Assembly (NCBI GenBank): GCA_019359035.1
Contig: JAHHIC010000093.1
Coordinates: forward strand, 124,001-188,000
DNA: 64,000 bases
DNA from: Scytonematopsis contorta HA4267-MV1
GTDB lineage: Bacteria > Cyanobacteriota > Cyanobacteriia > Cyanobacteriales > Nostocaceae
Direction: 5' to 3'
Below, one piece after another: positions 52,155 through 59,872 of this stretch. Below the pieces are notes generated by a model that saw only the letters and a list, made by a program, of their open reading frames with translations, ran no database searches and had not been told where the DNA came from. The position numbers and the translations under genes are program-made. Numbering within the stretch: position 1 is the first letter of the stretch; every line of letters starts with the position of its first letter.

Positions 52155-52934
52155 TTAATTGTTAATTGTTGATTTCTCCCGTTTTAATTGATAAATATTT
52201 GGTAAACCCCACCAAGGAACATGGGGAAATTCATGATGTTCTTCATGATATCCAAAATGGTAGCAAGTAATAAAAGATAACCAGACGGGACGAGAAATAG
52301 TCCTAGCACGATGGGGGTGAACGTAACCTTCGGCTGGTTCACTATGTGGAATGAAAGTACCAAAATAAAATAACTGCAAAGAACTTAAAATTGATGGGAT
52401 AACCCAAAATAAATTTAGATTTAAATGCGGTATGTGAAAAAAGCCATAATGCAGAAAGTTGTAAAGAATTGTCACAAATAACATTTGTTGCCAACTCCAA
52501 TAGTTTTTCATAAAAAACAAATACCAAGACCAAAAATTTTTGTCTTTACCATTATGAAAATCTGGGTCAACTTCGCTTGTTGCTGGGTTATGATGATGCA
52601 ACCAATGCTTCTTCAATAATTTGCTATAGGATAAGAATCCGTAGAGATTTAAACACAACCAACCAATAGAATGATTAATTTTATTGTTACTAGGACAAAC
52701 TACTCCGTGCATTGCGTCATGAGCTGTAATAAATAACCCTGTGTAAAGAAATGACTGCAAGGCTATAGCAATTAATAAAAATAATACATTGTACTCTTTT
52801 ACATCTATTGGCATTAATAAAATTAGATTTGTTGCCCATACTTCAATAATTGCAATTGCAGTTAGTAGCCCCACGAAAGATAATTTACGCTTATTAATAG
52901 ACTTATCGTTATATAAGTATAAAAAAGGAATCAC
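52155..52934 (-). CDS. crtW: Beta-carotene ketolase (4,4'-oxygenase) CrtW
   Basis: 259 residues. A diiron membrane fatty-acid-desaturase-type enzyme that adds keto groups to beta-ionone rings, giving echinenone, canthaxanthin or ketomyxol derivatives. All histidine boxes are present: HDAMH (72-76), HWLHHH (110-115) and YHEEHHEFPHVPWW (from 229), the last being diagnostic of CrtW. The start is GTG at 52934, supported by GGAG spaced seven bases upstream. Its end abuts the convergent membrane protein gene exactly. Confidence 0.95.
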   Translation of the reverse strand: MIPFLYLYNDKSINKRKLSFVGLLTAIAIIEVWATNLILLMPIDVKEYNVLFLLIAIALQSFLYTGLFITAHDAMHGVVCPSNNKINHSIGWLCLNLYGFLSYSKLLKKHWLHHHNPATSEVDPDFHNGKDKNFWSWYLFFMKNYWSWQQMLFVTILYNFLHYGFFHIPHLNLNLFWVIPSILSSLQLFYFGTFIPHSEPAEGYVHPHRARTISRPVWLSFITCYHFGYHEEHHEFPHVPWWGLPNIYQLKREKSTINN

Positions 52935-53373
52935 ACTTTTACTCCATTTAGTAAATCACTACTGATGAACGCTTATACTCCCAGCTAAGTTCGCGAGTAT
53001 AAACAATCATTCTATAATATTAAGATATGTTAACGAAGCTTGCAAAAAAACGCTATACCAAAAATGACTATAGCGGTGGAAGTTTGCCGATATACTACCA
53101 ATCAAACCTCTTACACAGAGCTAAGTCATAGAGTAAGTACGCACGTTTTTATAAAAATGTTACAGGTAACATTTTTATTGATAATATTCGCAATGGTAAC
53201 CATCTACGCATTTTTAACTCATCTATCTATAGATAAGTACTAGTGAATCCAAAGTTGGAAAAGTGATTTTAGATTTGAGAACAATGAAAGATTTAAAAAT
53301 ATTATAAGAGCAATTAGTAATTCCCCACTCCTTACTCCCTACTCCCCACTCCCCACGTCCCACTCCCCACTCC
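52935..53373. other. crtW upstream intergenic region
   Basis: AT-rich, probably with the crtW promoter. It includes a marginal 59-codon plus-strand frame (53064-53243) and C-rich heptamers at 53321-53375. Confidence 0.5.
53064..53243 (+). CDS. Possible small membrane protein (59 aa), doubtful
   Basis: An ATG frame ending at 53243 that encodes 59 residues with one C-terminal hydrophobic helix (MLQVTFLLIIFAMVTIYAFLTHL). No ribosome binding site is evident and I recognise no homologue. It may be chance in an AT-rich spacer; the membrane helix is the only reason to list it. Confidence 0.2.
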   Translation: MTIAVEVCRYTTNQTSYTELSHRVSTHVFIKMLQVTFLLIIFAMVTIYAFLTHLSIDKY

Positions 53374-53375
53374 CT
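53321..53375. repeat. ccactcc heptamer array touching a stop codon
   Basis: C-rich heptamers. On the minus strand the TAG stop of the adjacent secreted-protein gene (53376-53374) opens the string tagggagtggggagtggg, the same as at the nrdJ stop. Confidence 0.85.
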
Positions 53376-54156
53376 AATTCCAACGCAATATTTTTTCTTC
53401 AACTATAGTTTGACCATCTTGAGAAATTTTTAGGGAATTCTGAGTCAAAAAGAACAATATATTTTCATTTAGAGCTACGTACTCCCCCTTATTCATTTCG
53501 TCTGCAGAATTATAACCCACCAGTGTAAGAATCACTTTTTTATTACCGCTTTTAGTAATAGTGACGTAACTTGTGGGAGCATCACCACCACAAATGTACA
53601 CAGCAAAACTTTTAGTTTCTGCTTCTACAAATGTATTTTCACCTTCCGAACAACCTGATATTAAAACGCTACCGTCCCCTTTATTCGCAATGTTAACTTT
53701 TTCTTTGAGAATTACGCGACCTTTTTTTACTACTACTGATTGATAAGGGTTAATAACATAAGTGATTTCATCTTTATTTGCAGCGATGTAATTTTCACCA
53801 TTTTTCTGACTTACAGGGACAGTAATTTTACTACCCATTTGTTTGGGAATACGTACATAATACCCAAGAGAACCCGCTCTCTCTCCTCTGCAAATATACA
53901 TATGATATCTGTCAGTTTCAAAACTACGTATAGCTCTTAATTTGAGAGTAGGGCAAATTTGCTCTTGAGGTTGTTCTTGAGATTGCTCTTGAGATTGCTT
54001 TTCAGAATATACTTCTGCACTTTTTACTTCATGTGCGGTAAAGAACAAAGAACTTATAAGCAAAGCTAACAGTGAAGCGTTTCGATACCACAAATGCATA
54101 AAGTTTATTTGAGGTGTAAAGTGCAAAAAATGCAATTTGTTTTTTAAAAAAATCAT
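53374..54156 (-). CDS. Secreted protein with an internal domain duplication
   Basis: 260 residues from the ATG at 54156; an alternative ATG at 54099 (MHLWYRNASLLALLISSLFFTAHEVKSAEV) gives a more classical signal peptide and may be the true start. A Q/E/S-rich linker (SQEQSQEQPQEQ) follows. The rest is two copies of one module: YHMYICRGERAGSLGYYVRIPKQ..YIAANKDEITYVI..VKKGRVILKEK and FAVYICGGDAPTSYVTITKS..YVALNENILFFLT..ISQDGQTIVEEK. The conserved YIC-GG cysteine may form a disulfide with the upstream cysteine (ICPTL, SGCSEG). Function unknown. Confidence 0.8.
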   Translation of the reverse strand: MIFLKNKLHFLHFTPQINFMHLWYRNASLLALLISSLFFTAHEVKSAEVYSEKQSQEQSQEQPQEQICPTLKLRAIRSFETDRYHMYICRGERAGSLGYYVRIPKQMGSKITVPVSQKNGENYIAANKDEITYVINPYQSVVVKKGRVILKEKVNIANKGDGSVLISGCSEGENTFVEAETKSFAVYICGGDAPTSYVTITKSGNKKVILTLVGYNSADEMNKGEYVALNENILFFLTQNSLKISQDGQTIVEEKILRWN

Positions 54157-54387
54157 GTTGGGGTAATTTTTTCAAGCAAAATTATCGCCACAACTAAAAG
54201 TAGCAGTGGCGCTAAATATAAGTGTTTAGACGGTTAAAAAGCTGGATTTATTATCATACAAAAATAGTCTCAAACAACAAAATCTTGGAAGCGTTCATAC
54301 TTTCTTTAAAAAAATTATATATTCATGATTTTATTGTAAAGTCAAGCTCTTTTAATATAGATATTTTTACTTACGGTTTTAAATGTA

Positions 54388-54403
54388 TTTAATTATAATT
54401 AAA
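54388..54403. promoter_or_regulatory. 16-bp AT palindrome, possible operator
   Basis: TTTAATTATAATTAAA is near-perfectly self-complementary, about 140 bases upstream of cbiM. AT palindromes of this kind can bind Fur-family regulators, but in so AT-rich a spacer chance is likely. Confidence 0.25.
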
Positions 54404-54495
54404 TTAACATTAAGAATTCTTTTTTTACTTAAGTAAATCCCCTGATAGGGCATTGAAAATAGACTTAAATTTTGTTTTTATTAATCATAATAGTG

Positions 54496-54509
54496 TCGTA
54501 ATTTTACGA
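54496..54509. promoter_or_regulatory. 14-bp palindrome near the cbiM start, possible operator
   Basis: TCGTAA-TT-TTACGA, a 6-bp perfect inverted repeat 35 bases before the cbiM ATG, well placed to be an operator for metal control. Confidence 0.35.
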
Positions 54510-54543
54510 GATTAGCAGTATAAAAATACAAAATTAGGCAATC

Positions 54544-55464
54544 ATGCATATTCCTGACGGCTTTATTTCAGTGCCTGTAGCGGTAGGCACCGGTTTAGTA
54601 AGTGTGGCAGGTTTAGCGCTAGCTTTAGGACAAGCGCGAAAGTCTCTTGGTGTTGAGAGTGCCCCTATTTTGGGTTTAACAACCGCTTTTGTTTTTGCCG
54701 CACAAATGATTAATTTTCCTGTTACAGGTGGTACTAGTGGTCACTTGTTAGGAGGTACTCTAGCTGCAATTATTTTGGGTAGTCCTTGGGGGGCTATGTT
54801 ATGTATTGCAACGGTTCTAATTATTCAGGCTGTGCTATTTGCAGATGGTGGTATTACAGCTTTGGGGGCAAATATTTTTAACATGGCGATAATCAGTGTC
54901 TGGGTTGGTTGGGGATTATCTCAAACTATCAGACGCATGTTAACAGGTCGGATGGGACTGGTAGTCAGCGCGGGTATTGCTGCTGGAATTAGTGTCGTTG
55001 TTGCATCTGTTGCTTGTGGTATTGAGTTATCTATGTCGGGAACTGCATCTCCACAAGTCGTATTACCCGCGATGACAGGGGTACATATTTTGATTGGTGT
55101 TGGTGAAGGTTTGATTACTTCTGGAGTACTGAGTTACCTCGCGAGCGTACGACCAGATTTATTACCAAAAGACCAAGGAAGAATTAGAGGTTGGTTAGTA
55201 CCTGTGGTAAGTATTTTTTTGGTGGCTGGTGTATTGTCCTTGTTCGCTTCTACATGGCCTGATGGTTTAGATTCCGTCGCGGAGAAATTACAATTCGACA
55301 AATTAGCAGAAAATGTCCGCGTGTCTTTACCTACACCTTTTGCCGATTACACTTTCCCTGGTTTGGATAAAATCGGTACAAGTATTGCTGGGATTATAGG
55401 GTCTACCCTTTGTTTTGCTGTCGCGTTCGGTATTGCAAAGGTTATTAAAGGTGCTGAATCTTAA
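54544..55464 (+). CDS. cbiM: Energy-coupling-factor cobalt/nickel transporter, CbiM with fused PDGLE domain
   Basis: 306 residues. The substrate-binding component starts MHIPDG; the extreme N-terminus supplies metal ligands in this family (His2 and the N-terminal amine), which fixes the start. About six helices of the CbiM core follow (QMINFPVTGGTSGHLLGG is conserved). After them comes a fused C-terminal module with WPDGLDSVAEKL (PDGL at 239-242), the PDGLE/NikN-type domain. This fusion (NikMN style) points to nickel or cobalt import. It is followed by cbiQ (overlapping) and cbiO. Confidence 0.94.
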   Translation: MHIPDGFISVPVAVGTGLVSVAGLALALGQARKSLGVESAPILGLTTAFVFAAQMINFPVTGGTSGHLLGGTLAAIILGSPWGAMLCIATVLIIQAVLFADGGITALGANIFNMAIISVWVGWGLSQTIRRMLTGRMGLVVSAGIAAGISVVVASVACGIELSMSGTASPQVVLPAMTGVHILIGVGEGLITSGVLSYLASVRPDLLPKDQGRIRGWLVPVVSIFLVAGVLSLFASTWPDGLDSVAEKLQFDKLAENVRVSLPTPFADYTFPGLDKIGTSIAGIIGSTLCFAVAFGIAKVIKGAES

Positions 55465-56104
55465 GAGTTTATCCCTGCGCTTGCATTTTGCATTAATTCT
55501 TGTGATTGGTGCAGCAACCCTAAAGCCAAACTCCTGGAATTATCTCAGCTTATATGGTGCGATCGCAATTTCGTGGGTAGTTATTTTGAGGGTACCAATT
55601 CGCCAACTTACGGGGTTATTAGGTACAGAATTAATTTTTTTATCATTTTTAGCACTACCTCTAGGATTAGAGAGAGCTAGTTTTTTGCTGGTACGTTCTC
55701 TAATCTGTTTGCTGACGATGAACAGTTATTTATTAACATTACCACCCCACAGTTTTGCAATCGCCCTCAAAAGCTTACCTTTACCAAACGCATTCAAGCA
55801 AAATTTGCTACTAACGGGACAATATCTAGAAATTTTGACCCAAGAAGTAACCCGAATGCAGCGCAGTGCAGAACTAAGGGGGCTAAAAGGTAAAGCGAGT
55901 TGGTTACGTTACGCAAGCGCAGCAATGATAGGAGCATTGTATCTTCGTAGTTTAGACCGAGCAGAGAGAGTTTATGCAGCAATGAGCATCCGTGGATACA
56001 ACGGAACCTTATCACTCGATTCGACACTAACAACACAAGAGCGTTTTGTAATTTTAATTACAAGTAGCATTGCTTTAGCTTTAAGCATTGCTTCTTACTG
56101 TTGA
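55451..56104 (+). CDS. cbiQ: Energy-coupling-factor transporter transmembrane protein CbiQ
   Basis: 217 residues from a GTG at 55451, overlapping the end of cbiM by 14 bases with AAAGG upstream; a TTG at 55415 would extend it by 12 residues. It is hydrophobic in the first half. The coupling region carries MQRSAELRGLKGK and RAERVYAAMSIRGYNG, the two Ala-Arg-Gly motifs that contact the ATPase in ECF T-components. The gene is translationally coupled to cbiM and is followed at once by cbiO. Confidence 0.92.
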   Translation: MLNLKSLSLRLHFALILVIGAATLKPNSWNYLSLYGAIAISWVVILRVPIRQLTGLLGTELIFLSFLALPLGLERASFLLVRSLICLLTMNSYLLTLPPHSFAIALKSLPLPNAFKQNLLLTGQYLEILTQEVTRMQRSAELRGLKGKASWLRYASAAMIGALYLRSLDRAERVYAAMSIRGYNGTLSLDSTLTTQERFVILITSSIALALSIASYC

Positions 56105-56130
56105 CTAAAAGTTTTTTATTTATTCTTTCA

Positions 56131-56850
56131 ATGAAACAAGTGGTTATAGTTGACAACCTAGTGTACGCTTATACGAACTCTGAACCAGTATTAAAAGAAA
56201 TTTCCTTCACTTTGAATGCAGGAGAAAAAGTAGCTCTAATGGGAGCAACAGGTTCTGGTAAAAGTACCTTATTAGAAAATCTCATAGGCTTAAAAAAACC
56301 TGGAAGCGGTAAAATTTGGATTAACGGACTGTTGCTAGAACCGAAAAATTTGCCTGAAATTAGGCGTCAAGTTGGTTTTGCTTTTCAGGATGCAAATGAC
56401 CAACTTTTTATGCCCACTATATTAGAAGATATTATGTTTGGGCCACTCAACTACGGAGTACCTAAGGCTGAGGCAACAGATAAAGCACGAGAATTATTAG
56501 CCTCATTTGGCTTAGAAGCATACGCTAACCGTAGCGTTCATGAATTATCTGGAGGACAAAAACGTCTTGCTGCTATAGCCGCTATTTTGGCGTTAGAACC
56601 TGATATTCTAATTTTGGATGAGCCAACAAATGGTCTAGACCCAGCTTGGAGACGTAATCTAGCTAAAGTTTTGTTAACTTTACCAGTGCAGGTAATGTTA
56701 ATTGCTTCTCATGACTTGCATTGGTTGGGTAGAGTCACCCAACGTGCTTTAGTGCTTTCTGGTGGTAGAATTCACTTGGATAAAGATACCCAATCGCTTT
56801 TACAAGAGCCTGAAACTTTGGATAAACTAGGACTACCCTTAGATTGGTAA
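56131..56850 (+). CDS. cbiO: Energy-coupling-factor ABC ATPase CbiO
   Basis: 239 residues from the ATG at 56131; a TTG at 56101 that overlaps the cbiQ stop (TTGA) would add ten residues and cannot be excluded. Walker A GATGSGKST, the Q-loop FAFQDANDQLF, signature LSGGQKR, Walker B ILILDEPTNGLDP and the switch histidine ASHD are all present. It is the ATP-hydrolysing subunit of the cobalt/nickel importer formed with CbiM and CbiQ. Only one ATPase gene is present, so it should work as a homodimer. Confidence 0.94.
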   Translation: MKQVVIVDNLVYAYTNSEPVLKEISFTLNAGEKVALMGATGSGKSTLLENLIGLKKPGSGKIWINGLLLEPKNLPEIRRQVGFAFQDANDQLFMPTILEDIMFGPLNYGVPKAEATDKARELLASFGLEAYANRSVHELSGGQKRLAAIAAILALEPDILILDEPTNGLDPAWRRNLAKVLLTLPVQVMLIASHDLHWLGRVTQRALVLSGGRIHLDKDTQSLLQEPETLDKLGLPLDW

Positions 56851-57033
56851 TATTTCACCACAAACAAATAAACACACCTAACCCCGTTTCCCCTTATACA
56901 CATACTTAGGTATATTAAATGTCATCGCCTTGATTAATCCATAAAAGGCGACTAATCGCTTAAGATATGGAACTATATCAAAGTAGCTAAATCATTGGAT
57001 ACTATATTTCAGTTTTATACTTGGTGGGTGTAA

Positions 57034-57513
57034 ATGTTTGTGTCGTGTAAACGTATCGTTATTATTCCTGTTAGCCTAAGTCTTGCTTTATTAGTTGCTA
57101 GTTGTGATGACAGCAAAGTTTCCCAGTGTCAGCGACTAGTTTTAGCGGTTAACGAAGGCTCCGCTTTGGTGGATAAAAATAAAGGTTCTCAGGTCTCCAC
57201 CAGCTTACAACTGGCTAAAGATTTAGAAAGAGTTACCAAGGACATTAAAGAATTAAGCCTTAAAGACCCGCAGCTACAAGAATTTCAGAGTGCCTTTGTG
57301 AAGTATTTTGACAGTCTCAGCCAAAATATTTCCAAAGCGGGTAGAGCGCTTGGTTCAGCTAAGACAGCAGAAGCATCACCAACAGGTAGGTTAGCAATCC
57401 AAAAAGCGAGAGGAGAAATCGACTCGTCATTGACAGCAGCAACAAAATCTGCTAAAGAATCTGATGCCTTAATCAAAAATCTGAACGAATACTGTAGTCA
57501 AGCGGAAAAATAA
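57034..57513 (+). CDS. Putative lipoprotein of unknown function
   Basis: 159 residues. The N-terminus has a hydrophobic segment and a lipobox (IIPVSLSLALLVASC, Cys at about residue 24) followed by two Asp residues. In proteobacteria that pattern keeps lipoproteins in the inner membrane. The mature part is helical and charged (LAKDLERVTKDIKELSLKDPQLQEFQSAF), with two further cysteines (VSQCQRL and EYCSQ) that could pair. SD-like GGTGGG precedes the ATG. It follows cbiO on the same strand after about 180 bases but may be independent. No function is recognised. Confidence 0.8.
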   Translation: MFVSCKRIVIIPVSLSLALLVASCDDSKVSQCQRLVLAVNEGSALVDKNKGSQVSTSLQLAKDLERVTKDIKELSLKDPQLQEFQSAFVKYFDSLSQNISKAGRALGSAKTAEASPTGRLAIQKARGEIDSSLTAATKSAKESDALIKNLNEYCSQAEK

Positions 57514-57800
57514 AGGGGGATGGGTAATGGGTAATGGGTAATGGGGGATGGGTAATGGGTAATGGGGGATGGGTAATGGGTAATGGGGGATGGGTAATGG
57601 GTAATGGGTAATGGGTAATGGGTAATGGAGAAAAGCAATTACCAATTCCCAATTACCAATTCACAATTACCAATTACCAATTCCCAATTACCAATTACCA
57701 ATTCCCAATTACCAATTCCCAATTACCAATTACCAATTCCCAATTCCCAATTACCAATTCCCAATTACCAATTCCCAATTACCAATTCCCAATTCCCAAT
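57514..57800. repeat. Second compound heptamer array
   Basis: About fifteen G-rich heptamers (tgggtaa/tggggga types, 57514-57627), a spacer gagaaaag, then about twenty-three C-rich caattac/caattcc heptamers to 57800. The arrangement and spacer match 5600-5795. The C-rich end overlaps the 3' end of the solute-binding protein gene. Confidence 0.93.
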
Positions 57801-58954
57801 TCCCCTTTTACTTTATTAAATAAATCCTGATATTCTTTATTTGCTTCTTGGGAAATAGGACGTAAAAATTCATTCTTAGCAATGCTTTCAGGATTTAGTA
57901 TTAATAATTTACGTAACGAAGATGGAATATCATCAGGGTCAATTTTTGTGGTAATTGGGGAACTTGCTTTGTTAAGGACAGCTATTTTATTGACTATTTC
58001 TGGTTGCCAACAGTAGTCAATCCATTGTGATGCTAAATCCAGTTTTCCACTACCAGTTGGACGCACCCACAAATCAGCCCACATAGCAGTTCCAGACTGG
58101 GGAATAATTGCTGAGAATTGAGGATAACGTGGCATGACAGGTATTATATCGCTCGACCAACCAACGGCGACCCAGGTATCACCCATAATTAAAGGCTCGA
58201 TATATCTGTCAAAACTGTAAAATTTGACTTGTTGGTTTAATGCTCGCAGTTCTTTTTCTAAATCGGGAACTTCTTGTAATTTTTCTGTATTATAAGATTT
58301 TCCTAACTTTTTTAAGGTTAGACCAATGACTTCTCGCGGTTGATTGATTAAAGATATACGTCCTTTTAATTCACTGCGCCATAAATCAGCCCAATCTTGA
58401 GGGGGTTTCAAACCTCGCTGCTGAAACTTATCGCGACGATAAACAATTATTGTACTACCCCACCGATATGGCGCACCCCACACTTTTCCTTTTGCATCCA
58501 GTAGTCCTTGGTCGTCGCGAGTGACTAATTCTTGCCAACTTTTGGGTAAATTCGACCATTGTTTGAGTTTTTCGACCTCTATTGGTTGAATTAATTTTTG
58601 TTCAATTGCTGTCTTCAACCAATAGTCCCCTAATGTCACCAAGTCTGGGACAGAATTATCATCCGATTGTGCAAAAGGTAACTGGAAACTCCATCCTTTG
58701 TTCTGAGGTGGTTTTGTTTGGTTTTTATGGTTTACCCGTAATTGCTCGAATAATTCCCCTAACTGACTGACTGGGGTGACACTTAAGTGCCCTTTTTTTT
58801 GTAACGCCTTACCGAATCCATCCACCACCTGAGGGGGAATCGAATCCTTTAATAACTTTACGAACAGTGTTGTCTGCTTGTCTGGTTCGCACCCAATAAG
58901 CAGTTGTGATAATGCTAGTAGTCCCGCGCTCTTTAAAAAAGTCCGTCGCTCCAT
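57779..58954 (-). CDS. Extracellular solute-binding protein (PotD/spermidine-putrescine-like), Tat lipoprotein
   Basis: 391 residues. The N-terminus MERRTFLKSAGLLALSQLLIGC combines a twin-arginine motif (RRTFLK) with a lipobox (LIGC), so it should be exported folded and lipid-anchored. The body resembles the periplasmic binding proteins for polyamines or iron: VPDLVTLGDYWLKTAIEQKLI, GAPYRWGSTIIVYRRDKF, PLIMGDTWVAVGWSSDI. No cognate permease or ATPase gene is nearby, so it may be an orphan. The last residues (ELGIGNW) and the stop codon are encoded by the heptamer array, so the native C-terminus has been replaced or extended. Confidence 0.85.
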   Translation of the reverse strand: MERRTFLKSAGLLALSQLLIGCEPDKQTTLFVKLLKDSIPPQVVDGFGKALQKKGHLSVTPVSQLGELFEQLRVNHKNQTKPPQNKGWSFQLPFAQSDDNSVPDLVTLGDYWLKTAIEQKLIQPIEVEKLKQWSNLPKSWQELVTRDDQGLLDAKGKVWGAPYRWGSTIIVYRRDKFQQRGLKPPQDWADLWRSELKGRISLINQPREVIGLTLKKLGKSYNTEKLQEVPDLEKELRALNQQVKFYSFDRYIEPLIMGDTWVAVGWSSDIIPVMPRYPQFSAIIPQSGTAMWADLWVRPTGSGKLDLASQWIDYCWQPEIVNKIAVLNKASSPITTKIDPDDIPSSLRKLLILNPESIAKNEFLRPISQEANKEYQDLFNKVKGELGIGNW

Positions 58955-59380
58955 CGATTTTGGCTTTTAGATGTCATACCTATTTAAACACCTTTGACGG
59001 AGATTAGTCTTAATTTGAATTAATTTGAATATAACTAAAATACAATTTTTACTTTTATTAAACAACCATTCTCATCACATGAGTTTTTCATAATACAAAT
59101 TTAATATTCTTTCCTTTTCTTCGATTAACTTTACATTTATTCTTCACATTTATTTTAGATAGACCTTTTGAGTCTGCTTGCTATGCAAATGCAAGCATGT
59201 GTACTTTTTTTAACAAACAAGGAGAGTTAATCTTTTTTAAATATTTCATTAGATTGATTATTGAGGATTTGTGTATAGATTTTCAAAAGAAAATATGAAT
59301 AGTTAAATAATCCATAAGTATAGTTAAGATTGACCATTGATTGAATAATATGGAATAAAGTAAGCTGACGAGGGTCTTAA
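58955..59380. other. 426-bp divergent intergenic region
   Basis: AT-rich; contains the promoters of the divergent solute-binding and coiled-coil genes by position. I see no gene, repeat or clear operator here. Confidence 0.5.
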
Positions 59381-59755
59381 ATGGAATTAGTACAAAAAGA
59401 AATCCAGGGTTTGACTCAAAAGCTGGATGCCCTCTACCAGGTAATTGAGCAGCTTGATAATAAACTGGAACATGTTTTATCAGAATGTGCCACAGCAAAA
59501 ACTCAAGCGAATGATAGAGCCGTAGAAACTAGTAGCTTTGGCCGCTATCAGTTACAAGGTCATATCAATTTCAATTCAGAACTGGAACACAAAGATGTAT
59601 TGGTGGATGGTATTTATCCTGATACCAGTTTTCAGGGGGGAGATAAGCAAATAACACCAGAAATTCAAATTCAAAGGCTAACTGCACAACTGACAGCAGC
59701 ATATAATCGGATTGCTGCTTTAGAAGAACAATTACTGCTTAAAAGAATTCATTAG
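59381..59755 (+). CDS. Coiled-coil protein of unknown function
   Basis: 124 residues. An N-terminal heptad coiled coil (MELVQKEIQGLTQKLDALYQVIEQLDNKLEHVLSECA) and a C-terminal one (IQIQRLTAQLTAAYNRIAALEEQLL) flank a non-helical middle (ELEHKDVLVDGIYPDTSFQGGDKQITPE). GAGGG lies 13 bases upstream of the ATG. No family is recognised. It stands alone between divergent and convergent genes. A heptamer-like agtagtc run begins about ten bases after its stop. Confidence 0.65.
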   Translation: MELVQKEIQGLTQKLDALYQVIEQLDNKLEHVLSECATAKTQANDRAVETSSFGRYQLQGHINFNSELEHKDVLVDGIYPDTSFQGGDKQITPEIQIQRLTAQLTAAYNRIAALEEQLLLKRIH

Positions 59756-59765
59756 TGTGTCATCG

Positions 59766-59868
59766 CTCAGTAGTCAGTAGTCAGTCGTAATTAATAACTC
59801 CTAACACTTACTGATTAAATAAAGAGCAATAAGCTCAAAACTGACAACCGACAGCTGACAACTGACTA
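59766..59868. repeat. agtagtc / ctgacaa heptamer-like runs
   Basis: Imperfect repeats (cagtagtcagtagtcagtc, then gacaaccgacagctgacaac) between convergent genes. They are complementary in part (gtcagt/actgac) and could form a hairpin. Confidence 0.55.
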
Positions 59869-59872
59869 GCTA

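Larger units (their letters stand above)
54157..54543. other. Divergent promoter region upstream of cbiM
   Basis: 387 AT-rich bases between the divergent secreted-protein and cbiM genes. It contains a CGCCAC/GTGGCG hairpin (54189-54214) and two palindromes (54388-54403 and 54496-54509). No cobalamin riboswitch is recognisable. Confidence 0.5.

Noticed and set aside
54189-54214. Possible cobalamin-riboswitch B12 box (GCCACTG on the minus strand)
   Set aside because: It is part of a simple CGCCAC/GTGGCG hairpin on the strand away from cbiM, and none of the other conserved riboswitch elements is present.
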